DNA from: Thermothelomyces thermophilus ATCC 42464 | Taxonomy: Eukaryota; Ascomycota; Sordariomycetes; Sordariales; Chaetomiaceae | Assembly (NCBI RefSeq): GCF_000226095.1 | Contig: NC_016473.1 | Span: forward strand, 3,348,001 to 3,412,000 | Reading direction: 5' to 3' | DNA: 64,000 bases | In this document: positions 44,601 to 56,321 of the stretch, in pieces | Layout of the letters: each line of letters begins with the position of its first letter | How positions within the stretch are numbered: the stretch's first letter is position 1 | Position numbers and translations under genes: made by a program | The notes under the pieces: generated by a model | Seen by the model: the letters and a program-made list of their open reading frames with translations, nothing else | Databases searched by the model: none | What the model was told of the DNA's origin: nothing

Positions 44601-47445
44601 TCTATCTCTTACGGTGAATCTATAGGACATGCCTTCCCCTAAGTATCGTCTACTTGTAATCCTTATATGCTTCTTATCTTGCTAGTCAAATATGACTCTA
44701 TTTAGGGTTATAGGTAGCTACTATTCTTCTAGCTAATGTCTAGATTATAATCTTTATACTATAGTAACCCTAATATTATATCCTTGTTATTACCTATATC
44801 CATAATACTAAATATAACTACTATAGTCTTTCTTATTATAGTAATATCAATTAGTTTAGTCTCCTTATATACCTATTATATTAAAAATAGCCCTTTGACT
44901 ATACTATGCTTTCGCCTTATTCTCTAAGGTATCTATAGTTAATTTACAAGCGTTGGCGAAATCAGGTTTATCTCCGCTCTACTATCTACTAGTATAAGCA
45001 TTTCGTGCTATTTCCATTATGCTATTATCTATAGTTACTTGTCTTACCGCCGTCGTCTAAAGATTATAGCGATTTCCTATATTTCTGCCGGGAGGTCTCG
45101 ATATAGTAGTCTCTTACGCTAGTTCCTCCTATACTACGCTACCACTCGCCGCTATATAGGCGTTAATGGTTTCTAGGCCCCTCAAAGGGCCCTAACCCGT
45201 TTCCTAGGTTAGTGCTAACCTCTTCGGTTATTCGGCTAATGGTAGCTTTGTCAATCGTACTTATTTCCGTAAGCTATTAAGTACTTACGGCTTCCTACTA
45301 TTAGGTCTGTTCTACTTTCCGTTATATATATTATAGCTTTATCTAAAGCTCCTAAATTCGTAATTTCTTTTTATCTATATGATAGAGATAATCGTTACTT
45401 TAGTATAAGTCCTATATGTCTTGTCCTATTCTATAGTGCCTAGGCTAGGCTTGTCTTAGAACTATTGTAATACCTTTTAGATCACAGGCTTTGATCTTCT
45501 AGAGCAATTTGGCCGCTCTGTTTCCTATATCGTAGACCCATTCTATAGGGCGTAAGCTTCTATCCTCATTTCCTTATCAGGTCAGCTAGTGATTGTTTTC
45601 GAATTTGTCGCGGAAGTGGTATTAGCATTTATATGCTATATACTGAAACTAAGGCACTTATATATATACCTTATATTAGGGGTATAGTTATATAACGTTA
45701 CCTAGGAGGTATTAGAATTCTTTCCCGAATCCTTCCTATTATACGTAGACTATAAGTACCCTAATACTAAGATAGGAATATTTCTTCTAATAGCTTTCCT
45801 ACGTATATTCGTCTTTTCTACAGTTCGCGTATATAAACTAGTATTCTAGGTTCCATATATCCCTACTAAGTTACTAGTCATCAAGGTACTTAGTATAGCT
45901 ATTAGGCCTATTATATATTATAGGCTGTCCTCCTTTAATAGTTTCTACAATATATCAGAGTTCCCTCGTTTTGTCCCTTATCTTATTACTCTATTAGACA
46001 AGTCAAATTAAGCGTCTATCCTATTTACGTAGTTCCGTATTAAGCTAGAAAACTTTATTACGGTACTATTCGATTCGTTCCTAGAGGAATAAAACATTAG
46101 GTCTAGGTCTTTCGATTCCTTAGGTATCGGTTGTCTACGATCTATCCTACCTCTACGTGATTGTGAAACCTTACTGCCTTAAGGCTAGGAGAATTGAAAT
46201 TAGTAGTACGTATTCTCCTACCGTGTTGTATTTAGCAAGACCTATCTCTAGGTCTATAGTGACCAGTTCAGAATATAGTACTTGTTCGTCTTTACCGTTG
46301 CTATTGTATCTAAGATTATCTGTATTACTACCTCTATCTTTATAGCTTGTAGCCGTTACTTCGATGATGTCCTTAGTAGTTTCGTTAATAGCTATAATTT
46401 CCTTTCTAGAGACTGTCTTCTACTCTTTCTTCGGGCTTTAACATTCTTGTTTATAGTGCCTTTTCTTTTTATAGTTATAATAGGTAACATTAGACTTGTC
46501 TTTAGTCGTCTTCTTCTAGTCCTACTTCTATACTATATTTATATCTATAGCTCCAGGGTATATCCTATATAAGGTATTAACGTATACTTACTTTTTCTTA
46601 TCGTTAGCCTTAACTATAGTTCTATTTATTTAACCTTGTTTTTACTACTCTTATATATAGAGTTAATTATCGATTCTAATAGCTTATATAATATATTTAT
46701 CTAAAGTCTTAGGCTAATTATACTTATATAGCTTATCTTTAACTTTTTCCTTTAAGCCGTTATAAAATAGTTATATTAATACTTTATTATTAAGCTAAGA
46801 CTTAAGTATATCTTATCTAAACTATATAGTATAAGAGGCTATTAACTTAGTCTATCGGAGATTAGCGAGTCTTTCTTATATATAAATCTTCTTATCTTTA
46901 TTACTAAAAACCTTCTAAAGCTCTTCTTTAAAATAATTGTAAGATCGAAAAACTATTTATATAAACGCGTCTTAGTCATCTTCGTCTTCCTTAGTAAGAT
47001 AGTCGTTCTATATAAGCTCAAACTATCTAAGTGCCTTACTCTCTAGTCTTGTAGCTATATAGAAGACTTTAGCTTTATCGTCCGGAAACTTATTATCATT
47101 AAGCTAGAAGTAAGATCGGAGGTTTGTTAGGAATCCTACGAGATTTTCCTTAGTTCCTCTATATTTACTAGGTAGTTCGATCTTAACACGGCTCGCTTTG
47201 GCGCCCTCGAGTGCCCTGATTTTGGCATAGGCCTCGTTAACCAGTTTCTATAAGTGCTTTTCGCCATTCTCGAGTTCCTTGATTCGAGCTTAAGTAGCCT
47301 TGTCTCTCTAGTCTAACTCCTAGATTTGCTAATAGAGTTAACTAAGCTAGGCAAGCAACTATTTGGCTATAATGTTAGTAGCTATATCGATATTAAGGTC
47401 GAAGTTACCTCCGTTCTGAACTATGAAAAGGGAGTGATAGCAACG

Positions 47446-47866
47446 TATGACGAACCTAACTTAGACTTCTTCTAAAAGGGTTTAGATGAAGGTAAATTAA
47501 GTAAGATAAGTAGGCAGGTCGTCTAAGGGATTTGGTAAAGCCAAAGGGTTTATAATAATACTAGAGTTGTCTCTTATAGTAATTAGCAATGCTTGGTATA
47601 AGTACTATGATTATAAGGGTTACTATCACTAGTAAACTCTTAGAGTCTACCGTAATGAGTGACTATCTATATATATATATAATCCTAGTGATTATTTCTG
47701 ATTATGGTGATTATAAGTGATCGTATGGTGGTAATTACCTTGATTACTAGTAAGTGTAGTGATTACTATGCTTCCTATGTTATAATTGGTCCTTTCGTTC
47801 CTTTGACTTGATTGGCCTATTTGTACTAGTAGCTTAGGTAGCATCTGTATATATATTTCTGTGACA
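47446..47866 (-). repeat. 5' LTR of element A
   Basis: 421 bases, the same length as the 3' LTR. The two copies differ at many sites, nearly all transitions of the RIP type. Confidence 0.9.
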
Positions 47867-47871
47867 TTAAG
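47867..47871 (+). repeat. Target-site duplication of element A, right copy (TTAAG)
   Basis: The second copy of the 5-base duplication. E's gag frame resumes directly after it. Confidence 0.9.
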
Positions 47872-50800
47872 CCCGAATTAAGGAACTTGAGAATAGCGAA
47901 AAGCACTTGTAGAAGTTAGTTAATAAGGCCTATACTAAAATTAAGGTACTCGAGACTACTAAAGTAAGCTATATTAAGATCGAATTGCCTAGCAAATATA
48001 GAGGAACTAAGGAAGATCTTATAGGATTCCTAATAAACCTCTAATCTTACTTCTAGCTTAATAACAATAAGTTTCTAGACGATAAAGCTAAAGTTCTTTA
48101 TATAGCTATAAGACTAGAAGGTAAGGTACTTAGATAGTTTAAACCTATATAGAATAACTACCTTATTAAAGAAGATAAAGACGACTAAGATATATTTATA
48201 TAGGTAGTCTTTTGATCTTACAACCGTTTCGAAGAAGAGCTTTAGAAGGTTTTTAGCGATAAAGATAAGAAGATTTATATATAAGAAAGACTTACTAATC
48301 TCCGATAGACCAAGTTAGTAGCCTCCTATACTATATAGTTTAAATAGGATATACTTAAGTCTTAGCTTAATAATAAGGTATTAATATAATTATTCTATAA
48401 TAGCTTAAAGGAAAAGGTTAACGATAAGCTATATAAGTATAATCAGCCTAAGACCCTAGATAAATATATTATATAGGCCATTGGAATTAATAATCGACTC
48501 TATATATAGGAATAGTAAAAACGAGGTCAAATAAATAGAATCATAGTTAAGGCTAACAATAAGAAAAAGCAAGTATATATTAATACCTTGTATAAGATAT
48601 ACCTTAGAGCTATAGATATAGATATAGCATAGAAGTAGGACTAGAAGAAGACGACTAAAGATAAGTCTAATGTTACCTACTATAACTATAGAAAGAAAGG
48701 GCACTACAAGCGAGAATGTCAAAGCCCGAAGAAAGAGTAGAAGATAGTCCCTAGAAAGGAAATTACGGTTATTGACAAAACTACTAAGGACGTCATCGAA
48801 GTAGCGGCTATAAGCTATAGAGATAGGGGTAGTAATATAGATAGTCTTAGATATAACGGTAACGGTAAAGACGAACAAGCACCGTACTCTGAACTAGTCA
48901 CTGTAGACCTAGAGACAGGTCTTGCTAAATAGGACACGGTAGGAGAATATACATTACTAATTTCGATTCTCCTAGCCTTAAGGTAATAGGGTTTTATAGT
49001 TATATAGAGGTAGGACGGATTGTAAATAACTAATACCTAAGGAAACGAAAGACCTAGACCTAATGTTCTATTCCTCTAAGAACAAATCGAATGGTATTAT
49101 AATAAAGTTTTCTAACTTAATATAGAACTATGTAAACGGGATAGACGCTTAACTTGACTTACCTAGTGGAGCGATAAGATAAGGGACAAAATAAGGGAAC
49201 TCTAATATATTATAGGAACTATTAAAGGAGAATAGCCTGTGATATATAATAGGCCCGATAGCTATACTAAGTACCTTAACAATTAGTAACTTAGTAACGA
49301 TATATAAAACCTAGAATACTAGTTTATATATACGAACCGTAGAAAGGACAAGCATATATAGGAAAGCTACTAGAAGAAATACTCCTACTTTAGCATTAGA
49401 GTACCTATAGTCTATATATAATAGGAAGGATTTGGGAAAGAATTCTAATACCTCCTAGGTGACGCTATACGACTATACCCGCGATATAAGGCATATATAC
49501 AAGTGCCCTAGTTCTAGTATATAGTATATAAATGCCGATATCACTTCTATAACAAATTTGAAAATAATCACTAGCTAACCTGATAAGGAAATGAGGATAG
49601 AAGCCTCTGCTCTATAGAATAGGTCTATAACGTAGGAAATAGAGCGGCCGAATTGCTCTAGAAAATCGAAGCTCGGAGTCTAGAAGACATTACCGTAGTT
49701 CCAAAACGAGCCTAGCCTAGGTACTATAGAATGGGACGAGATATATAGGACTCGTGCTAGAGTAACGATTACCTCTATTACGTGAACGAAAAGAAGTCAC
49801 GAATTTAGGAGCTTTAGATAAAGCTATAGCACGTATAACGGAAAGTAGAACAGACCTAATAGTAAGAAGCTATAAGCACTTAATGGCTTATAGAAATAAG
49901 TACGATCGATAAAGCCGCTATTAGCTAAATAACTAAAGAGGTTAGCACTAATCTAGGAAACGGGTTAGGGCCCTTCGAGGGGCCTAGGAACTATTAACGC
50001 CTGTATAGTAGCAAGTAATAGCGTAGTATGGGAGGAACTAGCGTAAGAGACCACTATATCGAGACCTCCTAGCAGAAATATAGGAAATCGCTATAATCTT
50101 TAGATAACGGCGGCAAGATAAGCGACTATAGATAATAGCATAATAGAAATAGTATAAAATGCTTATACTAGTAAATAGTAGAGCAGAGATAAACCTAATT
50201 TCGCTGATACTTATAAATTAGCTATAAATACCCTAGAGAATAAAGCGGAAGTATAGTATAGTCAAAGGGCTATTTCCGATGTAATAGGTATATAAGGAGA
50301 CCGAACTAATTAATATCACTATAGTAAGGAAGACTATAATAGTCATATTTAGCATCATAGATATAGGTAATAACAAAGATATAATATTAGGGTTACTATA
50401 GTATGAAGATTACGACCCGGACATTAGCTAGAAGAATAGTAGCTACCTATAACCTTAAATGGAGTCGTATTCGACTAGTAAGATAGGGAGTACACAAGGA
50501 TCGTAAGTAGACAATGCTTAAAGGAAGGCATGTCCTATAGATCTACTATAAGAGATAGATAGTAGCAGGCAGACTACTATAGACTCTAAAAGAGGCAGTA
50601 TAACGACATCAATATCATAACAGGAGGAACGAGCTAAACCGCCAATAGCTATTCTCTCCGTTAATGAATGCGGAGTACTATAACTAAAGTAGTAGGTTAA
50701 GATAGGAGAAATCGCTAGCATTGCTATAGACGGAACCAAGTTTATATACTATTAGAAAGCCGAGAGACGAGATAAGACTAGGGAAGTACTAAAGGAATAC

Positions 50801-53430
50801 GAAGGATACCTAGCATTCGAACCAAAGTATCTAGAAGGATTGCTAGAACATAGCCTATGGGATTACGAGATCAAGCTTAAGAAAGGAGCATAACTAAAGT
50901 TCTTTAAGATTTACTATATAAGCTGGACATAGAACAAAGAACTTAAGTAATATCTAGAGGAGAACCTTTGAAGAGGATATATCTACCTATCGATATTACT
51001 AGTAGGCTACCTAATCCTATTTATACCTAAGAAAGATAGAAAGCTATAGTTATATATTAACTATTAGTAACTTAACGAATAGACTATAAAAAATCAATAC
51101 CTATTACTACTAATCTTATAACTCTAAGATTAGTTAGTAAGAGCTTAATATTTTATACGTCTTAACTTGCTATCGGCCTATAACTATATATAGATCAAAG
51201 GAGGCGACGAGTAGAAAACGGCCTTTAGGATACCTTATAGCCACTATAAGTACCTCGTCATACTATTTAGACTTACAAACGTATTAGCAACGTTCTAAGC
51301 CCTGATTAATCAAGCTATCCAACCCTTTCTCGACAAATTTATAGTATATTATCTCAACAATATACTTATCTTCTCTAAGACAATAGATAAACACTAGAAG
51401 CATATAAAGGTAGTGCTAGACACACTATATATATATAAACTATTAGTTAACAAGGAAAAGAGCAAATTCTACGTTAGGAAAACGGTGTTTCTAGGATATA
51501 AAATATCCCTAGAACAAATCTAGATAGAACTATTAAAGGTCAAAGCTATCAAGGAGTAGCTATAACTAACGTTAGTCATAGAAATACAAAGCTTTATCAG
51601 ATTTACAAACTTCTACTAAATGTTCATTAGGAACTTTAGAGCGATCGTATAACCTTTGTACGAACTTACTAGGAAGAACACTAAATTCTAATAAGAAGAA
51701 TAGCATAAGCAAGCATTTATGTAGATCTATAACGCCATTACCAAAGATCTAGTACTAGTATTATTAAATCCTAAGAAGTCATTTAAGGTAGAAATAGACG
51801 CTTCAGACTACGCTATCGGAGGACAATTAGGATAACGAGACAAATAAGGAAAGCTACATTCTATAGCCTTCTTTTTAAAGAAGCTTAATAGACTACGTCT
51901 CAATTATCTGATCTATAACAAGGAACTACTTATAATTATCGAAGCCTTTAAGGAATGGTAACTATACCTTAGTAGTACGATTAAACCGGTATAAGTATAT
52001 ATAGATTATAAGAATTTATAATATTTTATAACGATAAAGGAGCTTAACGGACAATAAATATAATAGGTAGAATTCCTTATAGAATTCAACTTTGAGATCT
52101 ACTAGAAGAAAGGCAAAGAGAACGTATAAGCAGACATCTTAAGCTAACGAACGGATCATATAGAAGGACAAACGGAAATAACACTACTATTGTTTAAGGA
52201 ACGAACAGACGGAATACTATATTACGAAACGTAGATACCTATAGAAGATAATCTACTTAACTCGTTCCTAGAATACTACGTAATCTTTTAAGAAGAAAGG
52301 ATCAATAAGACATAGTATTAAGTAGTACCTAGACTACTAGTACCTAATAGAGTAGAAGAAAAAGATAGGAAACTCTAGTATCGAGGCAAAGTATATATCT
52401 ATAACTAGGATCAATAGCTATAGATAATTCGAGAACTCTATAAGTCAAAACTCGGAGGATACAAAGGAGTTACGAAGACTATTACACAAGTCAAGAAACA
52501 CTATGACTTTCCACAGTTAACGGTACGAGTTAAGGAAGTTATATAGAACTATGATATCTATAATTGAAGCAAAATAGTACGATATAAGCTATATAGGCTA
52601 CTTTAGCTACTGCTAATAGCTGACAAACTATAGAGCTTAGTTACGATAGACTTTATTATAAAGCTGCTAAAATCTAAAGACACGACCATAGGAGTAATCT
52701 ACGATAGCATTCTTACTATAGTAGATCGCCTAACTAAATAGGTATACTTCTTTCCCCATAAGGAATCCTAGATAGCTAAATAGCTGGCAGACGTAATCTA
52801 TTAGTAAGTTATATTAATACATGCTTAGCCGCAAGAATAGATTACCGATAGAGATACCAAGTTCGCGTTAAAGTTCTAGTAAGCGTTAATATAACGATTA
52901 GGCGTTAATAGCAAGCTATTAATAGCATATTACCCACGGATTAATAGATAAACAGAGCAACTAAACTAAGTTATTAAGTAGTATCTCCGTTCTTACGTTA
53001 ACTACTAGTAAGACGACTAGGTTATACTATTACTAATAGCATAACTCGCTTATAATACAACGCTAACAGAAATAACTAAAGTTATATTATTCTTCGCGAA
53101 CTACAGATATAAAGCAGACCTTAGGCAAGGACCAGAGGTTATAGTACCAAGAGCAGTAGTCAAAGTAGGACAAATGTACGCATTATATAAGAAGCTTAAA
53201 AAGGAACTCGAGTTTATTAAGACTAGAATAAAAAACTACTATAATAAATATAGGCTTAAGGGACTTCGCCTAGAGAGAGGAGACAAAGTCTACTAAATTA
53301 TACGAAACCTACAAACCAAACGACTAAGCACGAAGCTAGACTTTAAAAAGGTCGGACCTTTCGTTATTAAAGAACGAATTTCGACATCTAACTACTGACT
53401 ATCGTTACCGTCATCTATATAACTATAGAT

Positions 53431-55863
53431 AGATTTGTTATAGTAGTTCTTTATTCTAGTCTTGATAAACTCGAGTTCCTTTTTGAGCTTCTTATATAAT
53501 ATATATATTTGTTCCGCTTTGACTACTGCTCTTAGCACTATAACTTCTAGTCCTTGCCTAAGGTCTGCTTTATATCTATAGTTCGCGAAGAATAGTATAA
53601 CTTCAGTCGTTTCCGTTAGCGTTATATTATAAGCGAGTTATACTATTAGCAATAGTATAATCCAGTTATCTTACTAGTAGTTAACGTAAGAACGGAGATA
53701 TTGCTTAATAACTTAGTTTAGTCGCTCCGTTTGTCTATTAGTCTGTAGGTGATATGCTGTTAATAGCTTGCTATTGACGTCTAATTGTTATATTAACGCT
53801 TACTAGAACTTCGATATAAACTTGGTGTCTCTGTCGGTGATCTATTCTTGCGGCTAAGTATATACTAATATAACTTGCCGATAGATTACATCTACTAGCT
53901 ATTTAGCTATCTAGGATTCCTTGTAAGGAAAGAAGTATACCTATTTAGTCAGGCAATCTACTATAGTAAGAATACTATCGTAGGTTACTCCTATAGCTAT
54001 ATCTTTAGATTCTAGTAGCTTTATAATAAAGTCTATTATAATTAAACTCTATAGTTTATTAGCTATTAGCAATGGCTAAAGTAGCCTATACGGCTTATAT
54101 CGTACCGTTTTACTTCGATTACAGATGTCGCAGTTCTATACGACTTCCTTAACTTGTACCGTTAACTATAGAAAGTCGTAGTATTTCTTGACTTATACGA
54201 TAGTCTTCGTAACTCCTTTGTATCCTCCGAGTTTCGACTCGTAGAGTTCTCGAATTATCTGTAGCTATTGATCCTAGTCGTAGATATATACTTTGCCTTG
54301 GTACTAGAGTTTCCTATCTCTTTCTTCTACTCCATTAGGTACTAGTGGTCCGGGTGCTACTTAATATTATACCTCGTTAATCCTTTCTTCTCGAAAGATT
54401 ATACAGTATTCTAGGAACGAGTCAAGTAGATTATCTTCTATAGGTGTCTGCGTTTCGTAATATAGCGTTCTATCTATTTGTTTCCTAAATAATAATGGTA
54501 TTATTTCCGTTTGTCCTTCTATATAATCCGTTCGTCGGCTTAAAGCATCTGCTTCTACGTTCTCTTTGCCTTTCTTATAGCGGATCTTAAAATTAAATTC
54601 TATAAGGAATTCTACCTATTATATTTGTCGTCTATTAAGCTCCTTTGTCGTTATAAAGTATCGTAGGTTCTTGTGATCTATATATACTTATACCGGTTTA
54701 ATCGTACTACTAAGGTATAGTTACCATTCCTTAAAAGCTTTAATAATCGTAAGTAGTTCCTTATCGTAGATTGGATAATTAAGACATAGTCTATTAAGCT
54801 TCTTTAAAAAGAAGGCTATAGGATATAGCTTCCCTTGTCCGTCTTATTATGCTAATTATCCTCTAATAGCGTAGTCTAAAGCGTCCGTTTCTACCTTAAA
54901 TAGCTTCTTAGGGTCTAGCAGTACTAGTACTAGATCTTCGGTAATGGCATTATAGATCTACGTAAATGCTTGCTTATATTACTCTTCCTATTGGAATTTA
55001 GCGTTCTTCTTAGTAAGTTTATACAAAGGTCGTACGATCGCTCTAAAGTTCCTAATAAATATTTAGTAGAAGTTTGTAAATCCGATAAAGCTTTATATTT
55101 CTATAACTAATGTTAGTTATAGCTAATTCCTAATAGCTTTAACCTTTAAAGGTTCTATCTAGATTTGTGCTAAAGATATCTTATATTCTAAAAAGATTAT
55201 CTTCCTAATATAGAATTTGCTCTTTTCCTTATTAACTAATAGCTTATATATATATAACGTATCTAACATTGCTTTTATATACTTCCGGTGTTTGTCTATT
55301 GTCTTAGAGAAGATAAGTATATTATTAAGATAATATACCGTAAACCTGTCGAGAAAGGGTCAGATAGCTTGATTAATTAGGGCTTAGAACGTTGCTAGCG
55401 CGTTTATAAGTCCAAATGGCATGACGAGGTACTCGTAGTAGCTATAAGGTATCCTAAAGGCCGTTTTCTACTCGTTGCCTTCTTTAATCTATATATAGTT
55501 ATAGGCCGATAGCAAGTCAAGCCATATAAAATATTAGGCTCCTACTAACTAATCTTAGAGCCATAAGATTAGCGGTAATAGGTATCGATTTTTCACGGTC
55601 TGTTCGTTAAGTTGCCAATAGTCAATATATAACTATAGCTTTCTATCTTTCTTAAGTATAAATAGGATTAGGTAGCCTACTAGCAATGTCGATAGGCAGA
55701 TATATCCTCTTTAAAGGTTCTCCTCTAAATATCACTTAAGTTCTTCGTTCTATATCTAGCTCGTATAGTAAATCTTAAAGAACTTTAATCGTGCTCCTTC
55801 CTTAAGCTTGATCTCGTAATCCCATAGGCCATGTTCTAGTAGTCCTTCTAGATATTTCGGTTC
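53431..55863 (-). mobile_element. Element F: inverted pol fragment (integrase to reverse transcriptase)
   Basis: On the minus strand this matches element A from about 41,915 to 44,335: integrase, RNase H and reverse transcriptase (box now Y-L-N-N near 55,325-55,345). It starts inside the integrase tail and is broken at 55863 by the LTR of element B. No LTR of its own is seen, so its 5' part may continue beyond the later insertions and outside the window. Confidence 0.8.
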
Positions 55864-56321
55864 TGTCATGAGCCAACCATATACCGCGACCCGGTAGGGT
55901 GTAGCAGGCTGAATGAGCTACTAATCAAGAAGGGCACGAAGCGAGGCTAATATAGGATCGCTAGGGAGCGCGGGCTACCACAGGCGAACAATTGCTAAAA
56001 AGGGAAAGATAGCAAAGGATAGCTAGCTACCGAAGGCGATCTAAGGACAAGATAGAAGGGGACTATAAGCGACCGACAGAAGTATATATATATATAAATA
56101 ATTATTTGTTATAGTAGACTCTAGGAGTTTACTAATAATAGCAACCCTTATAAATATAGTACTTATACTAAGCATTGTTATTAACTATTATAAGAGATAA
56201 CTCTAGTATTATTATAAACCCTTTAGCTTTACCAAATCCCTTAGATAACTTGCTTACTTGTCTTACTTAATCTACCTTCGTCTAAACCCTTTTAGAAGAA
56301 GTCTAAGTTAGGTTCGTCATA
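55864..56321 (+). repeat. LTR of element B (second U3 type)
   Basis: 458 bases, TGTCAT..GTCATA. The first half (U3) is unlike that of elements A and E, but from about 56,090 it becomes the same as theirs. Confidence 0.85.

Larger units (their letters stand above)
40378..47866 (-). mobile_element. Element A: full-length Ty3/gypsy chromovirus (7,489 bp)
   Basis: A complete copy on the minus strand with two 421-base LTRs and a 5-base target duplication. Gag starts near 47,420 (start Met now Ile, then V-Q-N-G-G-N-F), its knuckle is near 46,440-46,495, reverse transcriptase is near 43,800 (YxDD now Y-L-D-N), and integrase ends in the well-kept stretch at 42,100-41,837 (LTEITKVTPFFANY, then KKELEFIKTRIKNYYNK). 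A chromodomain follows at about 41,690-41,540 (EEILDS, EPIKNL). The rest is crowded with RIP-type stops, so the element is dead. An extra antisense frame lies between the chromodomain and the 3' LTR. Confidence 0.9.
39797..53430 (+). mobile_element. Element E: Ty3/gypsy chromovirus, split by element A and 3'-truncated
   Basis: Parts: LTR 39797-40214; leader and gag start 40215-40377; interruption by element A (40378-47866); the rest of gag from 47872 (KYRGTKEDL, then a knuckle near 48684-48735 whose first two Cys are now Tyr); protease; reverse transcriptase (51,150-51,560); RNase H; integrase (to about 53,390). Gag, with the element removed, reads through exactly across the 5-base target duplication. 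All frames are filled with TAG/TAA at Gln positions. The reverse transcriptase YxDD box reads Y-L-N-N at 51350-51361. No chromodomain end or 3' LTR is present: the sequence turns into inverted pol fragment F at about 53,430. Confidence 0.85.

Noticed and set aside
44421-44642. Recurring 73-codon frames at 44421-44642 and 50518-50739
   Set aside because: Antisense of the same pol region in A and E; similarity reflects copy identity, not an extra gene. Unlike the accessory gene they overlap pol completely.
48456-48878. Hydrophobic 'membrane protein' frames at 46282-46572, 48456-48878 and 60358-60780
   Set aside because: They recur because they are the antisense of the same gag nucleocapsid region in elements A, E and C; hydrophobicity comes from reading AT-rich RIP sequence backwards.
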